Origin: Ptychodera flava
Taxonomy: Eukaryota; Hemichordata; Enteropneusta; Ptychoderidae
Length of the DNA stretch: 64,000 nucleotides
NCBI RefSeq assembly: GCF_041260155.1
Contig: NC_091933.1
Coordinates: 23,466,599-23,530,598, forward strand
Direction of reading: 5' to 3'
Shown here piece by piece: positions 13,201 to 26,700 of the stretch (its first letter is position 1; every line of letters starts with the position of its first letter). Position numbers and translations under genes: made by a program. The notes beneath the pieces were generated by a model that saw nothing but the letters and a program-made list of their open reading frames with translations, ran no database searches and was not told the origin of the DNA.

Positions 13201-13304
13201 AAGGAGCATTGTGCAACTCTGAAGTGCAGGGCCAGCCCCTACGTATACTCTGGATTCACCACGACTGTCAGGTTACAGCACCCATGAGAAGTGCCAGCAG
13301 TTGA
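5388..13304 (+). CDS. STPG-repeat (sperm-tail PG-rich, ODF3/CIMAP-like) protein
   Basis: A ciliary or sperm-tail microtubule-associated type protein with about a dozen Pro-Gly-Pro repeats. Exons: 5388-5475, 5663-5734, 6018-6119, 6410-6520, 6900-7058, 7453-7659, 8215-8316, 8882-8977, 10436-10561, 11181-11285, 11601-11703, 12064-12158, 13135-about 13287 or 13304. Nearly all junctions fall in phase 1, so exons are modular. Repeat cores seen include PGPSDYTP, PGASDYDT, GPAYYVDEY, PGPNYRPN, GPGPAGYTI, PGANAYNI, PSPNAYNL, APGHYHKP, PGPNHYNI, PGPAAYFP and PAPNAYIV. The start ATG at 5388 is in frame with exon 2. Exons 1-8 and 10 read cleanly; exons 9, 11, 12 and 13 do not (separate entry). STPG proteins are axonemal or sperm-tail components; the exact orthologue is not identified. 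An AATAAA at 13,888 is a likely polyadenylation signal. Confidence 0.85.
9158..10268 (-). mobile_element. LINE 3' fragment bounded by inverted (GTT)n-containing repeats
   Basis: In the intron between STPG exons 8 and 9. The minus strand encodes pieces typical of the C-terminal region of non-LTR reverse transcriptase proteins, including CKFRISNHNLLIESGRF, then a Cys motif RLCQLCD and CPVYKELRKRF, spread over overlapping frames with at least one frameshift. Ends at about 9,158-9,290 and 10,160-10,268 are inverted copies of each other: each has a (GTT)n or (AAC)n run, the phrase AATTCAACAAACATA and a piece reaching the coding part (TAGATGTCC). A (AAC)n tail is usual for many LINEs; the inverted second copy at the 5' side is not. 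The LINE clade is not determined. Confidence 0.6.
9339..9405. repeat. Hairpin repeat inside the LINE fragment region
   Basis: CAACTCTCTCTGAACGTAC and later GTACGTTTGAGAGAGTTG are near-perfect reverse complements separated by about 20-30 bp, giving a strong stem-loop. It may be the end of an older small inverted-repeat element; no further function can be read. Confidence 0.6.
11721..11807. repeat. Near-perfect 87-bp palindrome
   Basis: Starts GCACAAACTACACAAATGAG and ends CTCATTTGTGTAGTTTGTGC, with the two arms of about 40 bp meeting at ACTTC. It begins only 17 bp after the donor of STPG exon 11. It may be a tiny foldback element or an assembly fold-back; if transcribed it would form a long hairpin at the start of that intron. 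Confidence 0.8.
12512..12603. mobile_element. Small MITE-like element (TTAACCCTTTCACC ends)
   Basis: Ends TTAACCCTTTCACC and GGTGAAAGGGTTAA are perfect inverted repeats 92 bp apart, too short to encode anything. A diverged relative lies at about 38,140-38,228 in MOV10L1 (both have TTCCCTGTAT near the left end), and 50,151-50,229 has similar ends. The element sits in an STPG intron. Confidence 0.65.
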
Positions 13305-16300
13305 AATTGTCAAGCCATGGTGGAAGTATAAGAATGAAGTTGTCACAGTCTAGAAGGATGTGATTTACAGAAATACAAACGTGTCTTTTTTCCTGTATTC
13401 ATTTTGAAATGCAGAGTTGTTCCATTCTGTTGCAGTCTTGCAATTGTCTCTTCCTTTATTAAATATAGGGAGGCCTGTACAGTGTCATAATTGTAAAACC
13501 TTTGTACAGAGTAGTGTCTGAATAATGAATGCATAGATTTGAAAATGGAACATCTCAAGGGGAATTTTAGTCAGTGTTTACATAGCATATGCTGCCACTG
13601 TAAAGCTGAGGGCCTCACTTCATAGCATGCCAGATTTATTGATGGTTACAAAGTTTGCCTGACACTGTGTTGGGCATCAGAAACCAACAATGGAAAAAGT
13701 TTGCCCAGCACTGGGACAAAGATCAAAGATTCTCTGTAAAACGGACATGTACAAAAATGGTTTGTTGAGACTTTAATTACATGACTTTTCTTTTCCACTA
13801 CCAGCATATTATTGGTATGCTTAGTTTAATTTTTGTCATTTTCCATATGCTTAGGTACACACCAACACAAATTGTAATCAGCAAAAAAATAAAACCGCGC
13901 ACTTGAATTGAAAGAATATAATCACGAAGAATTAACAATAATAAAAAAAAACAGTTGCTGAGAATGAACTTGAGCTGTATCAGGGTGTCACATTACCAAT
14001 ATTCAATTCTTTGGATAGGTTGATACACCGAAAATGGCTTGGCAACAGTTGCTAGCAACTTGATATTTACAAAAACTCCACAAGTCACAATTGATTTTGG
14101 ATTTATTATTATTATTTAATATTTCTTAGGGTCAATTGTTCATTTACAGCATAGCTGAAAGTGATACTCATAGAAAATAGCAGTGGGTTGCTTTGCTAGT
14201 GGACACGCAGAAGGTATATTAGTGAAATGGGGCTGAAAGGGGCATTTTTTCTTCATTCTAACATAAAATTGAGGTACTGCAACCATGTACACTTCTGGAT
14301 GTGAACACATTTTATTAATTCTCGGCTGAAAGTGGCAAGAGTGAAGATTGGTGGACCCAGGCTGCATTTTACATTAATCACTGGTAACCTAGGGAGTCAT
14401 GATGGCCAGTCTTGAGAATAGAGTACATATCTAGAGGCCCATACTCAGCAGTCTGTATCCACTGATCTGCACTCTTGCCAAGGAAATCCAACACTTATTT
14501 TCAAAATATCTGGTGAGATTTTTATGGTGTCTGGCAGACTTGTAACCAGTACACACCGTTCATTGACAGACAAGCCAAGCGATTTCTTCTTTCCTGCACC
14601 TCAACTAAAACACAAAATACAATTTTATATCAAGTTTTTAATATCAGGAAAGCAAATTGCGCTCAATTTGCATCTGTGACTGATTGAGGTAATATCAGGA
14701 TACACCTGTGCAGTGTGGTCGACAATGGCTCAACAGAGATGGGTGAACTCAATACCTGGCACTGAAATTCCTCCCTTCATGATGAGAAAAAAACCCAAGA
14801 TCTTCACAGCTATGTTAGTACAAAAGGCAGACACACAAATGTGTTATAAAAACTTTTTAAATTATTTAATAAGTGATGTTGAATTTGACATGTCCATGAA
14901 CTTGCCTTTTACAAGTATGGAGTCATTAATGAAATCACGAAAGTTCAATCAAGTAGGTTAGATGCTTCCGAACAAGGGCCTGTTATGTTTAATACCGTGT
15001 TTAGACATTTCTCGATGTCAGATGAGATGTTAATGAAGCAAACCACTGTAGACTGTGTGAGAGAAAATCCAAACCAAGACGTAAAATCATAGACAATGGA
15101 AATTTTTCCTCGCCTTGGTCTGTGTGCAAACTCAACTAAGCATCTTACAGGTAATCTGCTCCTTGTGATCCAAATATTAACTATTTTCACAAACTTGAAC
15201 TATTCCTTATGAAAATGAAAACAAACCACTGGGTTGTCTGTCGGCAAATTTTTCTGTGAACAGAGACCAATGACGTAGCTTATCAAATTCTGAGATTTAA
15301 AATGGCTGCCTCTCTCTGCGTGACTGAAATACATTTTCTTAATCCAAGACCTGAAAAAAACGATCATCACTTCGGTAGTCAAAATGACCGACAACAAAAT
15401 TTATCATCTCAAAAAAAATGACATATTTTGGAAGACTCTCATGTTTCCATTGAAAACCTCTCTCTCACTGGGATATGTGTTTTACATTTTAACTTGGCTT
15501 GGTTTGGGAATTTTCACCCACACTGAACCCAGAAAAAAGCAAACCAATTTGAAATTCAGCATAACTTTGAAGAGATACTTGTCCAAGGGTTTGGAATGTA
15601 AACTTTGTTTAAAGAGAAGAAAAGCACAAACAACCGGGGATGGGGAATCAAATAATACAAAAGCACCATGTTTAAGCTATGCCAGTACATCTACAACAAA
15701 ACACAAACAAGTGAGTTAGAGATTGAGACCTTAAAAAATGCAAAATATTTTGTCAAGAGAGTTGTGTGAAAATTCAAAGTAATTCCAAAGTCACTTTGGT
15801 AGTTAAGGTATGCCTGTACATACTATGTATGAAAGATCAAAGTGGGATTTCAACCACTCTGTATCAGTCAAGTACCCATGCTTCAAGCCAATGCCAAGTA
15901 CTGCTTGCAATGTAAAACGTACTCACAGAGCTTAAGACAGCCTTGTGACTTTGCCAGCATTGCTCATCATGTTGACAGCTGACGGGCAGAATGCTGAATA
16001 ACTTACAGTTACAGAAAAGTCCCCAAGGCATGCTTGATTCAATTCTCTTTTTTAACCCATAAGGTCCTCCCACTAGTTCAGTATTACCTGTGCATATGCA
16101 CTGCAGAAGAATGTTATTGAATGCCAAAGTGCCGGCAAAACAACTTCTAATGTTGCATATACCAGTGAAAGATGGGTCAACTTTGACTCCAGTCCTTCTT
16201 TAAACTGGGCCGCACCCACCAGTGAGTTGAATACCCTAAATAGCACAGAAAATACAAGTCTATGTAAACTGTCCAATCTTGTCAAGAACTGTAGCTTTTA

Positions 16301-16469
16301 CTGAAGATGTAGAAGTGGGACACGTTGAAGTTCCTGTTCTTGTTTGACATGAAGGTTAGTCTCTGCTGGGCTCCAGTGACTGTACTCTTGGCATTCTCCG
16401 TAAGTTTTTCACATAAACACTCTTTGCACCATTATTATAATTATAACATCTAGAGAGACGCATCCCAGT
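13305..16469. other. Convergent 3' region between the STPG gene and ARIH2
   Basis: The two genes point at each other here. AATAAA at 13,888 (plus) and TTTATT at about 14,102 (AATAAA on the minus strand) are the best visible polyadenylation signals, so the transcripts may end within a few hundred bases of each other. That would give ARIH2 a 3' UTR of about 2.3 kb, which is inference. A 111-codon plus-strand frame at 15,384-15,719 has no motif and no neighbours to support it. Confidence 0.45.
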
Positions 16470-17703
16470 TTAAGCTACCAGGAAATCTTTGAGTAAAGTC
16501 TGCCTTCTCTTCTCGGCAATGTCCATCTGGTTTTCCAGGTCCTGTTGGAACGAACAATTGCAAGGGTTACTGTTCATGGTCAGGGACTTCGGAATAGCAT
16601 CACCTCCACACAAAGGCAGTGCAACATTTGATGATATTTTTGAAGTTACACCATACACTCAAGTTCTCACATATTACCAGATGTACATTTTGTAGACCTG
16701 GCTAAAAGATGGTCTCATACCTGAGTTTGGTTGCAAGATGGATGCTTTCACTGCACATCTACTTTGGTCAACATTTGTTTCTACACATAGAGAACATCAC
16801 AGAAAGACTGACGGTGCTGCTTGCAAAACACTTTATGATTCTTACCCCTCTGTCTGTTGTCTCTGCTCTTTCCACTTTCCAGGACAGGTTCTCAATCTCT
16901 GCCTCCAGTTGAGCTTGCTGGTATTCAAACAGCTTCTTCCTGGGACCAGAGTCCATGTAGTATGCATATGGGTAAGTGTATTGTAATGTGTAGCGGCACT
17001 GTAGGAGAAAAAAGAAGGAATCAGTTTCTTAAAAGAGTGTGAGATTTACCTTTCCCCATCGTAATTGTAATGTTCACCCAGCCATACAGTGAAGTTTTGC
17101 TTGCATAAGTATGGTGAACAGCCAAAGTTCTGAATACTGTGTATCAAGGTAACGGTAAATTTTACAAAATGAATATCAGATAACCTTTTAATTGACAAGA
17201 AGACAATGGTGCTAATACCTGTGTTTTCCATTTCTAACATACCTTTGCCAGCAATGAGGCCGCATCAAGTAAATATTGCCAGTCAATCCAAGTTCCAGCA
17301 CTGTTCATCACTTTCTCTTCTATTCTCTGGTTGATTTTCTTTAGAGTCTCTTGTTCCAGTCTCAAACTTTTAGAGTGGTTCTCCCACTGAAGGGAAGTAC
17401 AGATTAGAAAAATTATTCATTTTGGTTTTCACAGGAATGATCACTGAATGCACTTTTATACGCACCCTAAACGGGTTCTGAGCAATACCAACATTGACTT
17501 CATTAGCATCACCATCATCATCGTTGTCATCATTGTTGTCATCATCATCATCACCACCATCATCACCATAGATGTTGCTGTTGACATTATCATCATCATC
17601 AACCTTATCATCATTGTTGTCGTCATCATTATCATCATCATAAATGCAATTATCATCATCACTGTTATCACCGTGTCATTATCATCATAACATGATGATG
17701 ATT

Positions 17704-17736
<33 letters not shown>

Positions 17737-20700
17737 ATTATCATCATCATATTATCTATGCCAATATCAGTGTTGTAAATCTTCATCATCCTGATCATCT
17801 ACACCATCAAAACCACAAAATCCTGCTTTTACATATGAAAAGAATGATTTCTTGTGAGTCAAAACTAAAAGCAAAGCTGGCATGCTAGTGATCTTACCCT
17901 TTCAAAATAGAAGAGGTATTTCTTCAGGGCCTCTCTGGCCTGCACGTGTACAGATTCATTAGCAATGTTGGGGTTCTCCTTGTAGCGGCTGCATTCGTAG
18001 TACTCACTGCCGTGATTCTTCCAGTCTGAAATGTACCAGGGGTCATGCACACCATCTCATTAGAAGAATCATGAATTATTATATTCTTTTTCTAAAATGC
18101 CCGACCATCCCATTCAGTGATGAATGCAGCACAAGCCTAGGTTGATGGTGTGAGGCCTCTATAAAGCAAATATATGTGATGATTTGCCGATAACATTTGG
18201 AAAAATTCATCAAACATGACATATGCCTCGTCTCTCTCTTGTTATATTTCGTAATATTTGCACCTGTTAAGGAATCAATTTCATTGTTCTTTGCTGAGGC
18301 ATCATCATTCTATGGTACATCTCTCAGATATCTTTATTACTGTTCTACATTAAACACCATTCACAATAACACAGTTTTTATGCAAAGCGATCAACCATTT
18401 ATTCTCAAACACAGCTGTGCACTGAAGGTGAATTTCGGTCTTGTTCTTAAGTACATGTAAATGACCCCACATTCTGAGACAGACTTCACACTCTACAGAG
18501 GGTGTAATTTTATCAAGCCTGGCAACGGGTGTGAATTGTTTGTCTAGGCTTTTACCATGCATGGTCAATTAGGTATCATGGGTGCTGGTACAAAGCTAAA
18601 CCTACATGAAAGGCACAGAGGATACAATAAGTTTTGAAACTATCTTTTTTAACATCATTATCAACTGGTACCATAACCTAATTAGGGGAAGAGCTTTATA
18701 AAATGGTTAATGACATATGGCAGATATAGTGAAATAAGTTGAAAAGAGAGTGAGCTTACCTCCTAAGCACATCCAACAGAAATCATGTTTGCACTTAAAA
18801 CATTGCTGAAAATGAAGAAAAGAGTCAATTAGAGAAGGAAATATGTCGTATTTGAAACAAAAAATCATAACGTGTGACCTTCACTGACATTGATAAATTA
18901 AACTGAAAGCAATTGTATTTGCACGCTGCTCTAATAGCAGCAAGAGCTGTTAACATGAAGTTTGTTTTACTTCGCACACAATGTGTTATTACCAGTACAT
19001 TTATAAAATCATATCATGTATCATTTTGAAAGTTTGGCTTACCATATGATTGCATCCACCATTCTTCTCGATACACACACTGCATTTGGGACACTGAAAG
19101 GGACAGCAAAGTCAACATCAAACTGCTGTAACCGTGGTAAAACGATTTCCATGATGATCACAAAATATGCTAGATTTCATAAGTTTTCTTGTGTATCTTA
19201 TAAAATAGTGTTTTGAATGGTTGTGCAAAGCAGTTTTCTCTGAACTACATTAATTCCCGTCTGAACTCAATGAAGAGTCGCTCCTGAAGATTTATTCCTG
19301 CGACTACCATCTTTTCTCTGGTAATGGTGCTTACTCTGAAACGGACTGCAATGTCAATGATTCAAGACTTGCAATGAATGACTATTACAAACTAATGCCC
19401 TTTATCTATTTACCCTTAAACCACTAGCCTATAGGACAGTGCTGTTTCCAATAGGGTGTTCCCACTGTTTTCAACAGGGTTGGAGGACCTTTACACAGAA
19501 AAATGGGGTTAAAAGAGTGAAAGGGACAAGGTATGACCTATAAGTGGCCTGCAAAAAGGTAGTTTTTCAAACACCTCTTTCAATAAATGCAAATTCTTAC
19601 AGAAGTATGTAAACTGCTGTTTGGCATTAAATCAAGCTGTTCAGAACTGGAAATGTGTTCTTCCACACAAATGAGTGATGGCCACTCCCTGAGGCTTGTT
19701 GTACCATACAGAATAACCTGTGAGGGTCAAAGCCATTTTGTTGACTTACATCTTTAGTGTGTGCACTGATGTAATTCGCCGTCTCTGAATCATCTCTGCA
19801 TTTAGTTAGCCATCGTTTGATAGTGTCACAGTCTGTAGGGGCATGGTAGATATTACCACATCTGAAACTTGGAATCAGAAAAAAACCACCATATTCTAAA
19901 TTCTGTTAACTTTGAATTCAGAGGAAATGAACCAGATAAGAGTGATTAACTCAAATTATTACAAGCTACTGTAAACAAGCACTCATTTACCTAGGTCAAA
20001 ATTCTCAATAAACATGTATTAGAGCTTACCAGAATGAGACATTGCACTTGCTGCATATAGCACGCTTTGCTGCGGGGATTTCAGCTTTCATCACAATCTC
20101 ACAGTTGCGGCCAGGACAGAAGCATAAGTTGTAATGACTCTGCGGAGAGGTGAGGACAAAGATAAATTGACCACTGGACTAACACCATAAATAATCACAG
20201 GCTGAAGATTGTGTCCAAGCATGGACTCAATAAAGCCAAAAAATTTCACATGTTGCGTGTACTGTATCGATATAGGAGTGACTTAGGAAATTCCTCAGAG
20301 TTCAGAAATCCTAAAATTCACCCAGCTCTGATCTCTGAATTTTTATATACTTTGCATGTCCTCCTATTAAATTATCAAAGAACTCGGCCAAATTAAGGGG
20401 GCGCTGCAGCTTACACAGTGCATTTTGCTCAAAAATTACTTTTTTGCAAATATTCATTCAATTTTAATTAATTTGTTTACCAAAGATTAAAATATTGGTT
20501 GGGTTCACTTTTTAGCTTGTCAAGCAGTCGTAAGTTGTGTGAAAAAGAAGTGTTAATTTATGCAAATGTATGCAAATCACCCGATTTCCTGGCTTCTTTT
20601 TCCTCCCAATTTCAAAATTTCTAAAGAATTTAAAACCACTCCGGCTGGGTCAAATTTTCCGAAATTTTCACATTATGTTCTTGAAATGCTATATTACAAA

Positions 20701-23700
20701 AGACTATTTTGTTTGGTGATTAAGTTCTTACATTTTGAATAAGAGGCATTTTAATTTTGCTGATCATGATTTTAATCACTTTTTTAGAGTGTCAGTCTTT
20801 CAACCTTTGCCATTTTAGAATGAGGATAGATAATGCAAAATAAAATACTCGTTTTTTTCTACATATACTCTTCTTTCGAGTGAAATATTACATTTTAGAG
20901 AAGAGCGTCAAGTTTTTGACTTAAATTAATTTTTATCATTAATCCCAAAATTGAGGTTTTTACCCAAATATACACCCACTTCATCCTTTGAGTAAACTAC
21001 TGCTACCATACTAAACTTTAGAGTCTCTGCTTTTTGAAAATATATGGTATGAGGGGGTTTCCTTGTCATCTTTGATGAGAAATATTGCTTCGAAAAAAAC
21101 TGTGTTGCCAACATGCAGCTCCACCTTAAAAGCTCTGTAAAGCCATATCAACGAAGTGCATTATTCCCTTCTTTCAGTCTGTTGCAAAATAGCAACCTCT
21201 TCTTGGTTATTCAGGTCATCTTTGAAAGAATGAAGTCACACACTTACCTGCACATGGTCTTTGAAGGTAAAATACTTAAATTTTTTAGCTATATCTTCTC
21301 TAACTAGAAGTGGGGATACAAAATCTTCAAGGGCAACTATATTGCAGTTGTTTGCCATGCACTGAATACCTGAAATGAAATCAAACATCAAGACATGTTA
21401 GTTACTTGCTACATACAATGAACAAAATCAAGGTCATGAGGCTAGCATGAAGCTGTTTCTTTGTAAGCAAGGGACAGCCCTTGTTGGCATGGCAGCGGGG
21501 CTAAACACTGTGTATTGACACATGCCATCTTCTTTTTCACTAATGTGGCTTGCAAATCATGTATAACTCTGTACCGGTGTGCATCACACATCAATGAGGC
21601 ACAGTATTGATAGTACAACATGGAAGTTCAATAAGTGGTTTCTGTTGTGTTTTGCTCTAACTTTATGCCGGTACATTTACATGGCAAATGAATCCATAAC
21701 ATGTGATATCCCAGTCATTCCATCTGGTTTGTTGAAGAGACTGTTGGTTATGGAATACAATTGTCAGAACTGAATGTTTGAAACTCTTGCCAATTCTTTC
21801 CTCAAAGCTACTCCAATTTAATAACTTTCTTTAGTAACCATGAATAAAATCAGGATTCAAAACTCAAAGATTGGTGTTAGAGGAATAAATCATGTAACAT
21901 TTACCAATACTGGAATTTAAATGGTGCCTATGCCATGAGTTAACTCTATGTGAAAATTTTAAAATTGTTGATTTTCATTAATGCAAGATTGCAAAAACTT
22001 CACTCATTCAGGCTCTGAAATAAGTCCACACAAGTACCAGGGCAGTAAATATAGTAAAAATTTGAGAATCCTAATTTATGCCCACAGATACACTCTACCC
22101 TAAGCCATGATTCAGAGAATGCTATGTTAAACCATACCATTGAGAAGACCCTGTCTCTCTGTCCACATATACTGATAACCAAATCTAACAAATTAAACTG
22201 TTCATGGATATTATACTACCGGGGGGTATTAGTGTATATTCTTCTGTGTGTATGATCATGTACTAACAAGTGCTTTTCCTGCACTGCCAAGATATTTCCA
22301 CGGAATGAAGCCATTCACAAGGATACCGTATCATATTCCCAGGCCATTCATGTCGTAATATACATGTTATGGTTTTGTTTTGGATTCAACAATTGCTCAG
22401 GGTGTGTTTTCAGGGCTAATATCCAGTCATTAAAGCTCAACTACAACTGTACTGTAGCTGTTTAGTTGGCACACTGGTTTTGACAAACCACCTGGTCATT
22501 ATTATTCATGTCACTGAATCCATATTCTCATTGTCATACACATACATTAAGGTTTTATTGTCGCTGTTTGACACACTCATTATCCACCTACGTGTGTTTT
22601 CAATCATCCATAAAATTTATATTACCAGCATAGACATAAAGTTTGTAATAATTTTCCCTGTAAAAACCTCCCTAGCACTTGAATGAAATGCCAAACAGAA
22701 CTACCAGCAAATAGATGACGACAGATCTTGTTTGAATTCAGATAGCAGAGTCAGTTCACAGACATCATCATAGTGTTATCGAAGAAGTTGAGATCAGAGA
22801 ACATCTCTTCTTACCAAATGCATTACTTTGTACTGTGTACTTTGCCATACCTTCATAAAACTGATTCAAAAAATAGCTCAACCACTTTTTCAGTAGGTCT
22901 ATGGTTCAACCAAAAAAGTAAACTGTTTAATTGATAGCAGTTATTTGAATCCCAGAAGCTCCTGGCCACAAGAATAGGTGGGTGATATTACAAAGTAGGT
23001 ATTTCAAACCATAAATATTATAATGTGGAAGATGCTTTCCATAATATTTTCTAGTAAAAGAAGTCACCTAGTAATCAAGTTTACTAGGCAGTTGTTGGCT
23101 TATTTCTGATGTGATTTCTGATGTGATTTTGAAAATAAATACAGAGTGTGTACGCTTTCATCTATAAATACTTAAAGGTATACAGTCACCTGTAATCTAA
23201 ATATGCCACTATATGGTCAAAGGGGCATTCCTGCATATTCAAAATGCCCATGTGAGGCGCAGCTGTTTTAAAAAAAGGCCACCCACTTAAAATCTGTGAT
23301 TGGTTAGATTTTGTCTTTTCATGGTAACTGGCAAAATTGGAACAGGTGACAGTATACCTTTAATAGTGTCTTTGATTTTTAACATGGAAATGCATCATTT
23401 TGCTGTTCGGGCACATTCTCAACAGAAGGGCTGTTTCTCTTTTGGTTGTTTACTTAATTTTAAATAAATAATAATAAAGCCTCAGAATTTATGAGTGTAA
23501 TGAGTATTCTCAGACATCAACAACATCACATACCTGAGTATTCATGACATGACATACATGTACAAAAATATCAGTTTCTATGCCATCAAGAGTAATTGTG
23601 AAGGGAAACCCTTCAGTCTAGAGACTTAAGTCTTCCTATAGTTGTTCACAATTATAATCTTGATGTGCGTTCCCAGACAAAGCTACACATCTCTTTGTTG

Positions 23701-26700
23701 TAAACGTGCAATTAATAACAATTTTTGACAGGCTAAATCAGGTTTAAAGGTTATCTATTTGAGAGTTGCTGTATTGAAAGAACAAGACTGATGGAGATTG
23801 GGTTCACACTGAAAAGTTTCACCAATCAACGTACTGGTAATCCAGGAGGATCAAATTTTGCAGAAGAAGTTATAGGGGCCCCCTAGGAAAACCTCATTTA
23901 TTTCATGATGAAACTTGGGCCCAGCATTTTTCAGCTGCCTTGATAGAATAGTTCAGAGAGAACTGACTTGTTGTGGAGCCGACTGACCTGTAGAGACGCC
24001 ATCTTTCACAAGGACAGAGAAGTGCATGGTCCAGCAGTCCTTGCAGAAGTAATGTCCACAGGACAGGGCTTTCAGCTTATCAAGACTGCATTTCTGTAAA
24101 CAGACAGGGCACTGTTGATTCTTTGGAGGAGCACTGCTCTGTTGGGAAAACAAAACAAGAAAGGGTGACTTCAGAAATCATGACAGATATACCTTGATTG
24201 ATGCTACACCAAACGAGGATTCCAAGATCAAAGGTGACCATCCCTGAAGATTCTAAATTTGCTTTTCTTCTTATGCTCAAATATATTGATAGGGCTATGA
24301 TGTAAATTAGCACACCTAGGATCGTAAACGTTGTTGTTTTGCAGTCTGCTCAGTACACAAAATAATGGAGTAGTCACTTTTGGTAGTAGTTTGACTAGAA
24401 TGTCTACAAAAAGCAACAAAATCTATGTAAAACACCCATCTCTGAGTATACAAACACACTCCCCTCCACCTGCTCATTTTACAATTCAGAGTATGATGGG
24501 TACATTGAGGTTGTGACTGAGACCAAAGCAACTCATGACATTTTAACGATTGTCTGCAAACAATATTCCGGTGAGAGAATTCTGTGACAACACTGGCTGT
24601 ACAAGACAAATACACACGGTCATGGGATACCAAACGGTGTCTGTACAATAAAAGAGTTCTGAGCAGAAACACCCTGGCAAGACATGCATAATCATGATTT
24701 GAAGCCTCAGTAAGCCATTTATTATTTCACTGTTTACACAATAATCACATGACAAGGAAGTTATAGGATCAATTTTTTCATCAGATCTATTACCAATATC
24801 ACATGTCAGAATTGAAAGGTTTCTGACAGATAGTTGGTTGTTAGAAACCTGTCATTACAGGCTGAAACACTCTAGTTACGAGATCTGAGTACCATATTTT
24901 CTCATTCACTCAGTAACAGTCCAATAAAAAAGCTCTTAATCACCTGATAAGTTGTAAAATGAAACGGTTGAAACGGTCCCATCAGGGAGAATGTTTTTGC
25001 ATGATGCGACAGCAATTATCAACAGTGACCACTTCTACCAGAATATTGAAATGAGTAAATCCTGAAGGAAGATTATTTTTGGTTTCACGTCCTTGTGAAA
25101 CAACAAGAGTGCAATAAAATCACATATGGACACATTCACAAAAAAGTTGCCAAATGGCAGACTTTGAAAAAGACATTCATCTTACTACAAACCTACTCAT
25201 GTATTCATACAGCTTCTGGTATTCTTTATTGCTGCACTACAAATTAAAATATGCACGTGAAAATGAGCCCCAATACCAATGAATATCATTACATCACTAC
25301 TCACATAAAAGTGCACATCATTTAAAATCAAAGAAAGTCATGGCAGCATCAATATTGAGTAATTTTGAAAAATTTTGACTTACTTTAGATTTTCTAGCGC
25401 AAGGTGGCGGTATTATGTGGGACTCTACAAGGAGATTGGTTTTATCTTCAGAATTTCTGTTCAAAAAAAGACATTTATAGAATTAATAAATTTTAATGTT
25501 ATTATGAATAATGTTGCATAACACAGCAATTATATAAAGCAACGGCAATTGTATATTGTCACAACATGTATGAAATTGAAACATGTTGCAAGCTTTGCAA
25601 AGCTAAGGGCATGAAATGCATGCCTTCATAGCTTATTTGACCATGAAATTGCAACAGATGTTGCCTTTCAGGGGCTTTGTTTATCAAACATGCCTTAACT
25701 TGCTTCGTACATTACATGCTGACGTTAAATTTCAATCGATAAGAATAGCATTTAAGAGCACGCATACAGTGAGAAATAACAGTAATAACGTAAAGTAGAT
25801 ACCTGACTAAATTCTACACTGTCACACATGTAATGAATACTGTACTCACCTCTGTAGAAGGTCTGCTAGCACCCAATTATGCATTTTCAAAAGCACTTTA
25901 GCACTTGTAGGAGACACCTGAACACACAAGACAAATAGCATATTTTTCTAGATTTGAGTTTAAAATGCATATACAATTTTCTTAGCAACAAAGATATTTT
26001 ACTTGTGTTCACCAATTTTCATCAAAACATTTCAGTACCTCCTGTGTATAGCAAGAATAGGTTATTAATTTTGTTGAAAAAGGCTTACACTAGTGTTTTC
26101 TTATCTGTGTGATGTACTTTACAGAATATGTGTCTGGGCATAAGGATTATGAATATCACATGACTTTAATATGGATCATCTGTATCAAATTGTTACAGTG
26201 AATTTCAAGGTGTGCATTGAACAGTATGTTGTACATATACTAACCAATACATGTATATGTTTGGTAGACACTGAAAATATGATGTTAATCTTCCTCAAGT
26301 AGTCTCAAAAAAAAAAAAAAAATATCTTTGCAGCTGTATGAGAAATATATTCTATCTGTGACATTACTAAAATCTGAATTTATCTAAAGAATTAAGACTT
26401 GCTGTGCTTTACGTACAATCACTATCTTTTCACGCTGAAAAACAAACCAAAATGCATCTAGTAATATTTTGGAAAATGTGCAAAAAAATAATTCTCACCT
26501 TTAGTGCCTTACTAGCTTTGTCTACCTGCTCAGACAGGTATTTTTCCACCTCCTCCATTGTCAAGCACTGGAGTTCAAAATATTCTGGGTCATCCTTCTT
26601 GTCATAGGGCTTGTCTCCGTCTTCATGGTCGTCGTTGTCATAGTAATCGTACATGTCATCATCCTCTACATCGTCACCATAGTCACTGTTGTCCTCACCG

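Larger units (their letters stand above)
10436..13304 (+). other. STPG gene exons 9-13 with inconsistent reading frame
   Basis: Exon 9 (10436-10561) enters in frame with EAAKPGPTQ, but family-like NYELNDKTFNKPLHI lies one base on, and PGHSTLP another base on; three single extra bases would account for this, since the exon would then keep the phase-1 pattern. Exon 11 (11601-11703) is one base too long at its AAA/GTAGTA donor, and exon 12 (12064-12158) one base too short at its donor for the next exon. In exon 13 the tail RASPYVYSG lies in a different frame from PAPNAYIV. Because the protein-like signal persists through every break, this looks like indel error in the sequence or very recent decay rather than an old pseudogene. 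Confidence 0.6.

Noticed and set aside
15384-15719. 111-codon frame with a hydrophobic patch, possible small membrane protein
   Set aside because: It lies in the likely ARIH2 3' UTR region on the opposite strand, has no family motif and no promoter or splice context.
17448-17690. Open frames of Ile/Met/Thr runs on both strands
   Set aside because: They come from the ATC/GAT microsatellite, and both strands are equally open.
19859-19862. Acceptor TTTCAG/ATGTGG for the ARIH2 exon ending at 19,867
   Set aside because: Joining there would create TGA; the acceptor six bases upstream restores the family sequence [10 protein letters not shown].
26288-26325. Poly-A run in an ARIH2 intron as evidence of a processed retrocopy
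   Set aside because: A short A-run (about 16) with no adjacent gene-like sequence.
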